Origin: an uncultured Eubacteriales bacterium
GTDB lineage: Bacteria; Bacillota; Clostridia; Oscillospirales; Butyricicoccaceae
Assembly: GCA_910579575.1 (NCBI GenBank)
Contig: CAJTUM010000006.1
Coordinates: forward strand, 1 to 64,000
Reading direction: 5' to 3'
Length of the DNA: 64,000 nt
This document shows positions 7,891 through 16,980 of this stretch, one piece after another. Positions within the stretch are counted from its first letter, which is position 1. Each line of letters begins with the position of its first letter. A model generated the notes under the pieces. The model ran no database searches, had not been told where the DNA came from, and saw only the letters and a list, made by a program, of their open reading frames with translations. Position numbers and translations under genes: made by a program.

Positions 7891-7919
7891 TTAACAAGCC
7901 GGCCCCTTTATGGTATACT
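7891..7919 (+). promoter_or_regulatory. Promoter of the zapA unit
   Basis: TTAACA (7891-7896), 17-base spacer, TATACT (7914-7919). It lies 75 bp before the zapA start in a 338-bp divergent gap, in which I otherwise see nothing definite. Confidence 0.7.
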
Positions 7920-7993
7920 TTTATATTAGGTAATCCACCCAGAAAATTTTTTCGGCGGGCTTCGCGCTCGCCAGAATAGCAGACGAGGTTTCC

Positions 7994-8302
7994 ATGAAAA
8001 ACAGAGTGACAGTGACCGTAGGCGGCCTGGAATACAATATTTTGGCGGACGACGATCCCGACTATGTGAGAAAAACCGCCGAGCTGGTAGAACGCAGGCT
8101 GCGGGAGATGAAGCAGGAAGGCGCTCCTTCGTCGCTGACGGCGGCGGTGATGGCCGCGCTGAATATTGCCGACGATTACTATAAATCTCAGTTGGCCGCC
8201 GAGCATCTGCGGGGCCAGGTGCGAGAATACGCCGACGAAGCCGCCGCTCTGCGGGCGGAGGTGGCCAAGCTCAAAAAGCTGCTGACCACTCTGCCGGCTT
8301 AA
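7994..8302 (+). CDS. zapA: Cell division protein ZapA
   Basis: A 102-residue FtsZ-ring-associated protein. The N-terminal strand region (KNRVTVTVGGLEYNILADDDPDYVRKTAELV) is the ZapA domain, and the C-terminal half is a coiled coil (about residues 65-98, LRGQVREYADEAAALRAEVAKLKKLL) used for dimerisation. It promotes FtsZ bundling at midcell. It is followed 15 bp later by the U32 family gene, with which it is probably co-transcribed, an arrangement common in Clostridia. The start ATG at 7994 is preceded by GACGAGG. Confidence 0.92.
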   Translation: MKNRVTVTVGGLEYNILADDDPDYVRKTAELVERRLREMKQEGAPSSLTAAVMAALNIADDYYKSQLAAEHLRGQVREYADEAAALRAEVAKLKKLLTTLPA

Positions 8303-8317
8303 AGGGAGGGCTTTGAT

Positions 8318-10408
8318 TTGGAACTGATGTGCCCAGCCGGCTCGCTGGAGGCTTTGGAAGCCGCCGTCCAAGCCGGGGCGGACGCGGTATATTTCGGCGT
8401 AGGCGATTATAACGCCCGCCGCAACGCCAAAAATATCTCAGAGGAACAGCTGCCCCAGGCCCTGGCCTATTGCCGGCTGCGGGGCGTCCGCTCTTATGTG
8501 ACGGTCAATACACTGCTCTCCGACCGGGAGCTGCCTCGGGTTTCCCAACTCCTGGAGACGCTGAGCCGAGAGGGAACGGACGCCGCCATCGTCCAGGATT
8601 TGGGCGTGCTGCGGCTGGCCCGGGCGGTGGCGCCGGATTTGCCGGTCCACGCCTCCACGCAGGTCACCGTCCACAATCTGGCCGGCGCTTTGGCCTGCAA
8701 GGAGCTGGGTTTTTCCCGGGTCGTTCTTTCCCGCGAGCTGCCGCTGGAGGAAATTCGGTATATTACCCAGCGCAGCGGCATTGAGACGGAGGTCTTTTGC
8801 CACGGCGCTCTGTGTATGTGTTATTCGGGCCAATGTTATCTCAGCGCCGCCATCGGGGGGCGCAGCGGCAACCGGGGCCTTTGCGCCCAGCCCTGCCGGC
8901 TGCCTTACGGGTTTGACGGCGGCCCGCCCAAGCCCTGGCTCAGCCTGAAAGACCTTTCGCTGGCCTGCCATTTGCAGGAGCTGGAGCAGGCCGGCGTGGC
9001 TTGCGTCAAAATTGAGGGGCGGATGAAGCGGCCGGAATACGTCGCTTTGACCGCAGATATTTATAAGAGAGCCGTCGCCGGCAAAAAGCCTCCTTCTGCG
9101 GAGGAGCTGGAGCAGCTGCGGGCCATTTTTTCCCGCAGCGGCTTTACCGACGGATATTTTACAGGCCAGACGGGGGAAACGATGTTTGGCGCTCGATCTG
9201 AGGCGGACGCTCAGGCCGCCCAACCTTTGTACGCCCAGGCCCGCAAGCTCTACGAAAGCCGGACGGAAAAGCCTCGTGTTCCGTTGGAGCTGGCGTTTTC
9301 CGCCCAGCCTGACCAGCCTTTGACTTTGACCGCTCGAGACGGAGAGGGCCATGAAGCTCAGGCTCAGGGCGGGCCGGCGGAAGCCGCCCTCTCCCGGGCC
9401 ACGTCGGCGGAGGAAATTGAAAAGAACCTGCGCAAAACGGGGGGAACGGTCTTTGCTCCAAGCCGGGTTTCCGTCCGGCTGGCGCCGGGGCTGCGGGTTT
9501 CCGCCGCGCAGGTCAACGGCCTGCGCCGCCAGTGCTTGGACCAACTGGCCCAGGCCCGGCAAACGCCGCCGGCTCGCCGCGCAGGGGTTATGCCGCCTTT
9601 GCCTCGGCAAAAGGGGCCTCAAGCGCCTCCGGCCCTGATTTTCCAAGCCCTGAAATGGGACCAACTTTCCCCAGAGCTGCTGGAAGAAAGACCGCAATTT
9701 GTTTATTTGCCCCTGGCGGAGTGCCGGCGCAATCTGGACCGGTGCGCCGCCTGGATGGAGCAGGGGATCGAAGTCGTCCCTGCGCTGCCCCGGATCTGGT
9801 TTGACAGCCAGCAGGATCAGGCGATGGAGGAGCTGAATCAATGCCGCGGGGCGGGGATGAAAACCGTCTTATGCCCCAACCTGGGCTGGATCGCGCTGCT
9901 CCAGGGCCAAGGTTTCACCCTGCGGGGAGATTTTGGCCTGAACGTCATGAATTCTTTGGCGATAGAGCAGTTATCCCATATGGGCCTGACCAGCGCCGCC
10001 CTTTCCTTTGAGATGAATTTTGCCCAGATGCGGGATCTGGGCAAAGCCCTGCCATTGGAGGCCCTGGTTTATGGTCGGCTGCCCCTGATGATTTTTGAAA
10101 ACTGCGCCATCCGCCGGGGCGCCGGGCGCTGCGCCTGCCGGGAGGGGAAGCATTTTCTCTCCGATAAAACCGGCCGGCGCTTTCCGCTGGTTCCCGAACC
10201 GCATTGCCGCAATACGCTTTACAACAGCGAGCCCTTGTGCCTCAGCGACAAAACCGACGATTATGCCGGTCTGGGCCTGACCTGGGCCCGGTTTAGCTTC
10301 ACCACGGAAAGCGCCGAGGAATGCGCCCACATTCTGCGCCGCTACCGCCAAGGACAAGCTTGCCCAAGCCCATATACGCGGGGGCTCTATTACCGAGGCG
10401 TCAAATAG
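8318..10408 (+). CDS. Peptidase U32 family protein (RlhA/YhbU-like)
   Basis: A 696-residue member of the U32 family. The N-terminal TIM-barrel-like part begins MELMCPAGSLEALEAAVQAG. The signature E-x-F-x-H-G-A-L-C lies around His162, with further cysteines (CMCYSGQC, CAQPC) that in relatives take part in metal or Fe-S binding. The long C-terminal extension (DUF3656-like region and a second barrel) is typical of the large clostridial form. Members include RlhA, which hydroxylates 23S rRNA C2501, and collagenase-like proteins; the exact role cannot be decided. The start is TTG at 8318 after AAGGGAGGG. The stop TAG is followed directly by a tandem repeat. Confidence 0.88.
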   Translation: MELMCPAGSLEALEAAVQAGADAVYFGVGDYNARRNAKNISEEQLPQALAYCRLRGVRSYVTVNTLLSDRELPRVSQLLETLSREGTDAAIVQDLGVLRLARAVAPDLPVHASTQVTVHNLAGALACKELGFSRVVLSRELPLEEIRYITQRSGIETEVFCHGALCMCYSGQCYLSAAIGGRSGNRGLCAQPCRLPYGFDGGPPKPWLSLKDLSLACHLQELEQAGVACVKIEGRMKRPEYVALTADIYKRAVAGKKPPSAEELEQLRAIFSRSGFTDGYFTGQTGETMFGARSEADAQAAQPLYAQARKLYESRTEKPRVPLELAFSAQPDQPLTLTARDGEGHEAQAQGGPAEAALSRATSAEEIEKNLRKTGGTVFAPSRVSVRLAPGLRVSAAQVNGLRRQCLDQLAQARQTPPARRAGVMPPLPRQKGPQAPPALIFQALKWDQLSPELLEERPQFVYLPLAECRRNLDRCAAWMEQGIEVVPALPRIWFDSQQDQAMEELNQCRGAGMKTVLCPNLGWIALLQGQGFTLRGDFGLNVMNSLAIEQLSHMGLTSAALSFEMNFAQMRDLGKALPLEALVYGRLPLMIFENCAIRRGAGRCACREGKHFLSDKTGRRFPLVPEPHCRNTLYNSEPLCLSDKTDDYAGLGLTWARFSFTTESAEECAHILRRYRQGQACPSPYTRGLYYRGVK

Positions 10409-10411
10409 TCG

Positions 10412-10705
10412 GTCGCGGCGGCTGTCGCCTGTTTTGGCTTAGCCGATCCATGGGCGTTCGCGCCCAGGGCCTGGGCTTTGGACGTAGGTTCCGGCTTTGG
10501 GCAATAGGGCGGTTGAATCCGCCGCGCTCACACGGGTTATGCCCCCGGCGCATGCCGGGTCGCGGCGGCTGTCGCCTGTTTTGGCTTAGCCGATCCATGG
10601 GCGTTCGCGCCCAGGGCCTGGGCTTTGGACGTAGGTTCCGGCTTCGGGCAATAGGGCGGTTGAATTCGCCGCGCTTATATGGGTTATGCCCCCGGCGCAT
10701 GCCGG
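10412..10705. repeat. Perfectly phased 147-bp tandem duplication
   Basis: Two adjacent 147-bp units (10412-10558, 10559-10705) that differ at only five positions, all C/T changes. Each contains a TGGGCG-TTCG-CGCCCA hairpin and ends in CCGGC-GCAT-GCCGG. The inner CCGCCGCGCTyAyAyGGGTTATG resembles the core of the repeats at 1-173. It fills the gap between the U32 gene and dut; no ribosome site supports the reading frames crossing it. Confidence 0.85.
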
Positions 10706-10726
10706 GATGTATGAAATAGGAGTATT

Positions 10727-11179
10727 ATGGAAACGCTTAAAATACAATGTATTCCCGACGAACTGGGGCGGTTGGCCCCTTTGCCCGAATACCAAACAGA
10801 GGGCGCCGCCGCCATGGACTTGCGGGCTTTTTTGGCAGAGCCTCTGACCTTGGCGCCCATGGAGCGCCAATCTGTTCCCACCGGATTAGCCGTCGAGCTG
10901 CCGCAGGGCTTTGCTGGGCTGGTGATGGCCCGCAGCGGCCTGGCCGCCCGCAGCGGCTTGGCTTTGGTCAACGGCGTGGGGCTGATCGACAGCGATTACC
11001 GGGGGGAAATCCGGTGCGGCCTGATTAACCTTTCGGCGGAGCCCTTTACCATCCGAGACGGAGATCGGGTGGCTCAGCTACTGCTGGTTCCCTTTGCTCG
11101 GGCGGAGCTGCTGCCCTGCGAAAGCTTGTCTCCCACGGCCCGGGGCCAGGGGGGCTTTGGCTCCACTGGCTTGAAATGA
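10727..11179 (+). CDS. dut: dUTP diphosphatase
   Basis: Trimeric dUTPase (150 residues), converting dUTP to dUMP and PPi; it keeps uracil out of DNA and feeds dTMP synthesis. All five motifs are present: AAMDLRA, RSGLAARSG, GLIDSDYRGEI (catalytic Asp), DRVAQLL and GQGGFGSTG. TAGGAG precedes the ATG. It overlaps maf by 4 bp (ATGA), beginning a compact unit with maf, mreC, mreD and a class B penicillin-binding protein. Confidence 0.96.
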   Translation: METLKIQCIPDELGRLAPLPEYQTEGAAAMDLRAFLAEPLTLAPMERQSVPTGLAVELPQGFAGLVMARSGLAARSGLALVNGVGLIDSDYRGEIRCGLINLSAEPFTIRDGDRVAQLLLVPFARAELLPCESLSPTARGQGGFGSTGLK

Positions 11180-11769
11180 GGCCGCCTATGTTGATTTTGG
11201 CCTCCGCTTCCCCTCGGCGGCGCCAGCTGCTGCAAATGCTGGGGCTGGAATTTGAGGCCCGGCCTCAGCTTTGCCGGGAACAAAGCCAGAGCCGGGACCC
11301 GGCGGATTATGTGACGGATATCGCCCTGCAAAAGGCTCAGAGCGCCCAAGCTCAGGCTGGGCCAGAGGATTGGATTTTGGCCGCCGATACCGCCGTCTGC
11401 TTGGACGGGCAGATTTTGGGCAAGCCGACGGACCTGGAGGACGCCCGGCGGATGCTGGCGCTGCTCAGTGGAAAAATTCACCAGGTCCACACCGGCCTTT
11501 GTCTGCTCCGCGGCCAGCGAATCTGGCGCTGGCAGGAGCGAACCGACGTGGAGTTTTATCCCCTTTCCCAGCAGCTGATCTGCTGGTATATCTCCACCGG
11601 AGAGCCCATGGACAAGGCGGGAGCTTATGGCGCTCAGGGCTTGGGCGCCTTGCTGGTCAAGGGCGTTCAAGGGGATTTTTACAATGTGATGGGTCTGCCT
11701 CTGGCCTCCCTGGTCCGGGTTCTCCAGCAGGCGGGCTTTGGGTTTGAGCCCATGGAGGCGACGCCATGA
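11176..11769 (+). CDS. maf: Maf-family nucleotide pyrophosphatase
   Basis: Nucleoside triphosphate pyrophosphatase of the Maf/YhdE family (197 residues), acting on dTTP/UTP or modified nucleotides as a house-cleaning enzyme and linked to septum control. Motifs: SASPRRRQLL near the N-terminus, AADTAV, GEPMDKAGAYGAQG and GDFYNVMGLP. It starts at 11176 within the dut stop (ATGA); the ATG at 11188 directly before the first strand is an alternative. It overlaps mreC by 4 bp. Confidence 0.94.
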   Translation: MRPPMLILASASPRRRQLLQMLGLEFEARPQLCREQSQSRDPADYVTDIALQKAQSAQAQAGPEDWILAADTAVCLDGQILGKPTDLEDARRMLALLSGKIHQVHTGLCLLRGQRIWRWQERTDVEFYPLSQQLICWYISTGEPMDKAGAYGAQGLGALLVKGVQGDFYNVMGLPLASLVRVLQQAGFGFEPMEATP

Positions 11770-12599
11770 AATTATTTTCTTCTAAATTATTTCTTTCGGC
11801 CTTAGCGCTGCTGGTTGTCTGCGTTGTGCTGATCGGCTTCAACCTTTCTACCGGGCGGTTTTCGCCGCTGACGGGCGCCGCCGGCGCCGCGCTGACCCCT
11901 GTTCAGCGGGCCCTGACCTCAGCGGGCAATTTTGTTTCCGATTTGTTCGGCTATTTTTATCGCTACGACAGCTTGGTGGAAGAAAACGCCCGGCTCAAAG
12001 CGCGGGTCCAAGAGCTGGAGCAGGCGGAGCGGGATTATTACGCCGCCATCGATGAAAACGCCTCTCTGCGGGAGCTGGCTGGCCTCAAGCGACGAAACGC
12101 TACGTTTGAATATGAACTGGCCGAGGTGATCGGCGTCTCCAGCGACGGCGTTTCCACCGTTTACACCCTGAGCCGAGGCGAAAAGGACGGGGTGGAGGTC
12201 AACGACGCGGTGGTCACCGGCGACGGCCTGGCGGGTTATGTGTCGGCGGTGGGTTCTAATTTCTGCGAAGTCAAGCCCGTTACGGATCTTTCCATGAGCT
12301 TGGGCGCCATTATATCCCGCACTCGGGAAACCGTGGTGGCCGAGGGCAGCTACGAGCTGTGCGAAGAGGGCCTGCTGCGCCTCTCCTACCTGAAAAACGA
12401 CAGCGACGTGCTGGCGGGAGACGCGGTGGAGTCCTCGGGCTACGGCGGCATTTTTCCCAAAGGGCTGTTGATCGGCTGGGTCACCGAGGTTCTGCCCGAG
12501 AGCCACGGCCTTTCCACGTATGCGAAGGTTCGGCCCGCCGCAGACCTGAGCGAGCTCAAAAAGGTCTATATCGTCAAATCCTTCGTCATCACGGAGTGA
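11766..12599 (+). CDS. mreC: Rod shape-determining protein MreC
   Basis: A 277-residue bitopic protein of the elongasome. One N-terminal membrane helix (about residues 10-27) is followed by a coiled coil (about 62-105, LVEENARLKARVQELEQAERDYYAAIDENASLRELA) and a beta-rich extracellular domain that binds and activates the elongation penicillin-binding protein. It overlaps maf by ATGA and sits 9 bp before mreD. No mreB is visible in the window. Confidence 0.95.
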   Translation: MKLFSSKLFLSALALLVVCVVLIGFNLSTGRFSPLTGAAGAALTPVQRALTSAGNFVSDLFGYFYRYDSLVEENARLKARVQELEQAERDYYAAIDENASLRELAGLKRRNATFEYELAEVIGVSSDGVSTVYTLSRGEKDGVEVNDAVVTGDGLAGYVSAVGSNFCEVKPVTDLSMSLGAIISRTRETVVAEGSYELCEEGLLRLSYLKNDSDVLAGDAVESSGYGGIFPKGLLIGWVTEVLPESHGLSTYAKVRPAADLSELKKVYIVKSFVITE

Positions 12600-12608
12600 G
12601 GGGCGCTT

Positions 12609-13121
12609 ATGCAGACAAAAAAGAATTTTCGCCGGCGGATCGCCCTTTATCTCCTGCTGTTGCTGGTCCTTTATCTGCTGCATTTTTCCCGCGGGACCAG
12701 GCTGCGCCTGTGGGGCGCCTCTCCAGATCTGCTGCCCTTTTTTCTGGCCGCCGTCGCCCTGTTTGAGGGACCTTATACAGGCTGCGCTCTGGGCCTCGTC
12801 GCCGGCTTGCTGACCGCCGTCAATTCCGGCGCGCCGGAGGGGCTGCTGGCTCTCTATTATGGCTTGGGCTGCTTGTGCCTGGGCTGGTTTACCGCTCGCC
12901 ATATGCGGCGGACGCTGCCCGCCGCCCTACTCTGCGGCGTCGCGCTGTCCGGCGTCAAAACGCTGCTGACCTTTTTCTTTTTCTATGCCCTTGTTTACCG
13001 AGCTCATTCTCTGGGGGCCTTGGTTCGGTCGGGCTATAGCCTGTTGTTTTCCATGGTCTTAGCCCCCTTGGCCTATTTGGCGGTGAAAAAGATTCACGCC
13101 CGCTTTACGGAAGAAGAGTAA
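12609..13121 (+). CDS. mreD: Rod shape-determining protein MreD
   Basis: A 170-residue integral membrane protein, with about five hydrophobic helices starting at residue 12, of the MreD family. It partners MreC and the elongation transpeptidase. Divergent in sequence, as is usual for this family, so part of the call rests on its position between mreC and the PBP2 gene. The start ATG at 12609 follows GTGAGGGG. Confidence 0.9.
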   Translation: MQTKKNFRRRIALYLLLLLVLYLLHFSRGTRLRLWGASPDLLPFFLAAVALFEGPYTGCALGLVAGLLTAVNSGAPEGLLALYYGLGCLCLGWFTARHMRRTLPAALLCGVALSGVKTLLTFFFFYALVYRAHSLGALVRSGYSLLFSMVLAPLAYLAVKKIHARFTEEE

Positions 13122-13139
13122 TTCTCGTGAGGAAACAAT

Positions 13140-15365
13140 ATGAACCGAAGAAGCCAAATGAAGCGCATGACGGCCCTGTGCGTTCTGCTCGCCCTTTTTA
13201 TGGGCCTGATGACCCTGCGGCTGGCGGATTTGCAGCTGGTCAACGGCGCAGATTACCGGCAGCAGGCCGAGCGCACGATTGTGCGCGCGTATAGCCAGCC
13301 CGCCGCGCGAGGCGAGATTTTGGACCGCTATGGCCGGCCGCTGATCTCCAATGCGCTGGGCTTTTCCATCACCTTCGATTATTTTACCTGGGACGACGAG
13401 ACGCAGAACGAAACTATTTTGCGGCTGTGCCAGATTGCGGAGGACGCAGGGCTGGAATACTATGATTCCCTGCCCATTTCCGCCGCCGCGCCCTTTGCCT
13501 ATACCTTTTCTTCCCTGGAAGACGAGGAGGCGAAGAAAATGCGAAGCTTTCTTGCAGAAAGCGACAATCGGAAGCTCTGGGATATCAAAGTGGACAAGCC
13601 AAAAGTGCCCGCTCAAAAGGTCTGGAGCAAGGAGCAGGACCCGGCGACCCAAAGCGTCAACGGGGTAGCCATGGTGGCCAACGCCGCTTCCTCCAGGGCC
13701 ATTACCCACACGCTGGAGGAAACTTCGGCAAGCCAGCTGATGGAGCTGCTGCGGAAAAAATACGAAATTGACGAAAGTTGCACCAGCGCCCAGGCCCGGC
13801 GGATCGCCGGCGTCCGCTATGAGATGGAGCAGCAGGAGTTTTCATCCTGGAATAATCTCTATACGTTTGCCTCTCAGGCGGATGTGGACACCGTCTCTCT
13901 GGTGAAGGAGCGCAGCGGCCTTCTGCCGGGCGTCACAATCACGGTGGACAATGTGCGGCAGTATAACACCGCCTGCGCAGCTCATGTGTTGGGTCGAGTA
14001 GGGAAAATCTGGAAAGAAGAATACGATGAGTTAAAAGATGAAGGCTATGGGCTCAACGCCATTTTGGGCAAGGACGGCCTGGAAAAAGCCTATGAGCCCT
14101 ATTTGCGGGGCAAGGACGGCACGCGCTCGGTGGAGACCAACGCCGCCGGCGATATTCTGGCGGAGCGGGAAATGGAGCCCGCTCAACCCGGCGCCAACAT
14201 GGTGCTGACGCTGGACCTGGATTTGCAGGCAGTGGCCGAGGAATCGCTGGCTCGCAACATCGAGCAGATTCGGCAAAACAACCAAGCCCGCCGTTCCGGC
14301 GGATGGGACGCTGAAGGAGGCGCCGCTGTGGTCATCGAGGTGGATACCGGCGGCATTCTGGCCTGCGCTTCCTACCCCACCTACAATCTGGAAACCTTTA
14401 GCGCCGATTTCCAGACCTTGATGGAGGACCCGCTGAAGCCCATGTTCAATCGGGCGATTTCTGGCGCTTACCCGCCGGGCTCCACCTTCAAGCCTGTCAC
14501 AGCCTTGGCCGCTCTGGAGAGCGGCGTGGTCACCACGCAGACCAGAATCCGGGACGCCGGCCCCTATATGTTCTATGCCTCCAGCAACTATACGCCTGCC
14601 TGCTGGATCTGGAACGACCGCCGAGGCTCCCATGGCAACATCAATATCAGCGAGGCTCTGAAGTATTCCTGCAACTATTATTTTTATGAGGCCTCCCGGC
14701 TGATGGGCATTGAGACGCTGAATACCTATGCCAAGCAGCTGGGTCTGGGCCAGAAAACAGGGGTGGAGATTCCCGGCGAAGTAGCCGGAACCCTGGCCGG
14801 GCCGGAGAGCCGGGAAGCCCGAGGGGGCGACCCCTGGATGCCCGGCGAAACCCTTCAAGCCGCCATCGGCCAAAGCGAGCAGCAGTTTACGCCCATTCAA
14901 ATGGCCAATTACATGGCCACGATTCTCAACGGCGGAACCCATTATCAGCCCCACTTCCTTAAGCAGGCGGTCAGCTATGATTACAGCGAGATTGTGGAGG
15001 ATTATCAGCCGGTGGTGCTGGACCAGATGGATATTTCTCCAGAAACCATCGAGGCCATTAAGGAGGGAATGCGGGGCGTGGTGACGGACGACGGCACTGC
15101 CGCCAGCATTTTCCGAAATTATCCTATCGCCATCGGCGGCAAAACCGGTTCCGCTCAGACCACCGGCGACAGAAGCCGCTCGGCTCACGGCGTGTTTATT
15201 TCTTTCGCCCCTTACGACGACCCCCAGATCGCCGTCTTTGTGCTGGTGGAGCATGGAGGAAGCGGCGGCAACGTGGCCCCCATCGTCCGAGATATTTACG
15301 ACGCCTATTTTGGCAAACAGACCGATCCCACCCCAGTGACGCCGGAAAATCAGCTGATCGCATAG
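13140..15365 (+). CDS. mrdA: Penicillin-binding protein 2 (elongation transpeptidase)
   Basis: Class B PBP (741 residues) that crosslinks peptidoglycan during cell elongation. An N-terminal membrane helix (about residues 8-26) precedes the pedestal domain. The transpeptidase motifs are S448-T-F-K, S510-C-N and K668-T-G. It is longer than Gram-negative PBP2, with an insert in the pedestal around residues 90-230, as in Clostridia. GAGGAAAC precedes the ATG. It is last in the dut-maf-mreCD unit; no rodA/ftsW partner is adjacent. Confidence 0.94.
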   Translation: MNRRSQMKRMTALCVLLALFMGLMTLRLADLQLVNGADYRQQAERTIVRAYSQPAARGEILDRYGRPLISNALGFSITFDYFTWDDETQNETILRLCQIAEDAGLEYYDSLPISAAAPFAYTFSSLEDEEAKKMRSFLAESDNRKLWDIKVDKPKVPAQKVWSKEQDPATQSVNGVAMVANAASSRAITHTLEETSASQLMELLRKKYEIDESCTSAQARRIAGVRYEMEQQEFSSWNNLYTFASQADVDTVSLVKERSGLLPGVTITVDNVRQYNTACAAHVLGRVGKIWKEEYDELKDEGYGLNAILGKDGLEKAYEPYLRGKDGTRSVETNAAGDILAEREMEPAQPGANMVLTLDLDLQAVAEESLARNIEQIRQNNQARRSGGWDAEGGAAVVIEVDTGGILACASYPTYNLETFSADFQTLMEDPLKPMFNRAISGAYPPGSTFKPVTALAALESGVVTTQTRIRDAGPYMFYASSNYTPACWIWNDRRGSHGNINISEALKYSCNYYFYEASRLMGIETLNTYAKQLGLGQKTGVEIPGEVAGTLAGPESREARGGDPWMPGETLQAAIGQSEQQFTPIQMANYMATILNGGTHYQPHFLKQAVSYDYSEIVEDYQPVVLDQMDISPETIEAIKEGMRGVVTDDGTAASIFRNYPIAIGGKTGSAQTTGDRSRSAHGVFISFAPYDDPQIAVFVLVEHGGSGGNVAPIVRDIYDAYFGKQTDPTPVTPENQLIA

Positions 15366-15434
15366 GCCCGGCCGTAACCCCAATCAGCTGGACGGATAGG
15401 AGGGCCTGCGGCCCCTCCGCCTGGGCGTCTCGAC

Positions 15435-15463
15435 TTGCGTTGAGGGACGGAATACAGTATAAT
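15435..15463 (+). promoter_or_regulatory. Promoter of minD-like gene
   Basis: TTGCGT (15435-15440), 17 bases, TATAAT (15458-15463), 43 bp before the TTG start. A GGAGGG/CCCTCC hairpin without T-run lies between the PBP gene and this promoter. Confidence 0.6.
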
Positions 15464-15506
15464 AACAGTGCGGCGCGTCGGCGCCGTTGGAAAGGAGCGT
15501 TGCGCT

Positions 15507-16253
15507 TTGGGAACAGTGATAATCACGGCCTCTGGAAAAGGCGGCACAGGCAAGACCTCCTTTTGCTGCGGCGCCGCGGTGGCTCTTTGCGCCTTGGGCG
15601 AAAAAGTGCTGCTGGTGGACGCCGACAGCGGCCTGCGCAGCTTGGATATTGTATTGGGCATGACGGACAGCCTGCTGTTCTCCTTTTCAGACGTGATTTC
15701 GGGGCAGGCTTCTTTGAAGGAAGCCGCGGTTCGGCATCCCATCGTCAAAAACCTGCGGGTGTTGACGGCGCCTGCCTCCAGCAGACCCGGCCCCTGGGTG
15801 AACCAGCAGTCCGTTTCCGCCTTTTTGCAGAATTGCCGGGCCCATTTCACTTATACGATTGTCGATTGCCCGGCGGGGCTGTCCGACGTGATTTCGTATT
15901 TTGCCGGCGGCGGCGATCGAGCGGTGATTGTGGCCACGCCGGATTATACCTCCCTGCGGGGCGCCGAGCAGGCCGCCCAGATTTTTTATCAGCAGCATAT
16001 GGAAGACGTGCGCATTGTGGTCAATCGGGTGCGGCCCGGCATGATCGAGCAAGGCGATATGGTGAATATTGATAAAGCTATGGATTTAGCGGGCTTAGGG
16101 CTGCTGGGGGTGGTGCCGGAGGATAAAGAGGTCATCGCCTGCGGCAACGCAGGGCAGGTGTTGATGCTTTACTCTCAGGGGCCCGCCGTTCAGGCTTATG
16201 ACAACATCGCCCGCCGTCTTCGGGGAGAAAAAGTGCGCCTGATGCAGCTGTGA
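15507..16253 (+). CDS. minD: MinD-like septum site ATPase
   Basis: ParA/MinD-family deviant Walker ATPase (248 residues) that controls division site placement. The deviant Walker A KGGTGKT is at 11-17 with signature Lys11; the switch region DADSGLRSLDIVLGM and VDCPAG Walker B follow. The C-terminus (NIARRLRGEKVRLMQL) could form the membrane-targeting amphipathic helix. The start TTG at 15507 follows AAAGGAG and homology begins there; codons upstream are rejected. Neither minC nor minE is adjacent, so it might act with another partner. Confidence 0.88.
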   Translation: MGTVIITASGKGGTGKTSFCCGAAVALCALGEKVLLVDADSGLRSLDIVLGMTDSLLFSFSDVISGQASLKEAAVRHPIVKNLRVLTAPASSRPGPWVNQQSVSAFLQNCRAHFTYTIVDCPAGLSDVISYFAGGGDRAVIVATPDYTSLRGAEQAAQIFYQQHMEDVRIVVNRVRPGMIEQGDMVNIDKAMDLAGLGLLGVVPEDKEVIACGNAGQVLMLYSQGPAVQAYDNIARRLRGEKVRLMQL

Positions 16254-16396
16254 AAGCCCGAAGACAAAACGAGAAAAAGCCTGCGAAGCATCTGAAATTT
16301 TGCAGCGGAGCAGGCTTATAAAACGGCTTTGCCCGGCGACTGTTTGCCGGTTTTGCTATCCACGTGTCATACCAGAGGGAAAAGGAGTGAAATACG

Positions 16397-16834
16397 ATGA
16401 ATATCGCGCTGATTGCCCAGAACAGAAAAAAAGAATTGATGGTACAGTTCTGCATCGCTTATTGCGGCGCTCTTTCGCAACACGAGCTCTGTTCCACCGG
16501 CTCTACAGGTCGGCTGATCGCCGAGGCCACCGGGCTGAAGGTTACCAGCCTGCTGCCCGGCGTCAGCGGCGGAGACGAACAGATTGCCGCCCGGGCTTCT
16601 TACAATGAGCTGGATATGGTGTTGATTTTCCGCGACCCGCTGGACCGCTATAACGGCGACTCGGATTTTATCAACTTACAGCGGCTGTGCGACGCCCATA
16701 ACATCCCTTTCGCCACCAATATCGCCACGGCGGAAGTGTTGATCCAGGGGCTGATTCGGGGCGACTTGGCCTGGCGCGATATCGTCAACCCCAAAAAGAG
16801 CCTGGATGTGAAACGAGCGGATTTCAGCGGCTGA
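16397..16834 (+). CDS. mgsA: Methylglyoxal synthase
   Basis: Converts dihydroxyacetone phosphate to methylglyoxal and phosphate, a glycolytic overflow bypass. It has 145 residues, normal length, with the phosphate-binding CSTGSTGRLI, GGDEQIAARA carrying one catalytic Asp, the second Asp in FRDPLD, and FATNIATAEVLI. AAAAGGAG lies before the ATG. Following a minD gene is a common clostridial order. A 143-bp gap after minD holds an imperfect GCCTGC/GCAGGC stem. Confidence 0.95.
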   Translation: MNIALIAQNRKKELMVQFCIAYCGALSQHELCSTGSTGRLIAEATGLKVTSLLPGVSGGDEQIAARASYNELDMVLIFRDPLDRYNGDSDFINLQRLCDAHNIPFATNIATAEVLIQGLIRGDLAWRDIVNPKKSLDVKRADFSG

Positions 16835-16867
16835 AAAAGCCCGCCGCCCTCTGTGTGGGCGGGCGCC

Positions 16868-16895
16868 GCCGGGGACCTTCGGCCCCCGGCTTTTT
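16868..16895 (+). terminator. Intrinsic terminator after mgsA
   Basis: GCCGGGG (16868-16874) pairs with CCCCGGC (16884-16890), followed by TTTTT. It separates the division cluster from hisS. Confidence 0.8.
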
Positions 16896-16980
16896 CCGCT
16901 TTATTGTGCGAGCGGAAACCAATTTCAAAAACGCCCAAAAACGCTTTGAAGGCGATAGCGGCGTCAATAGGAGAACGGAT

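Noticed and set aside
10412..10705. CRISPR array or protein-coding tandem repeat
   Set aside because: Only two long adjacent copies without spacers, and no ribosome site for the frames crossing them.
16835..16980. T-box leader for hisS-aspS
   Set aside because: No T-box sequence or specifier stem is visible; the gap holds the mgsA terminator and a short leader.
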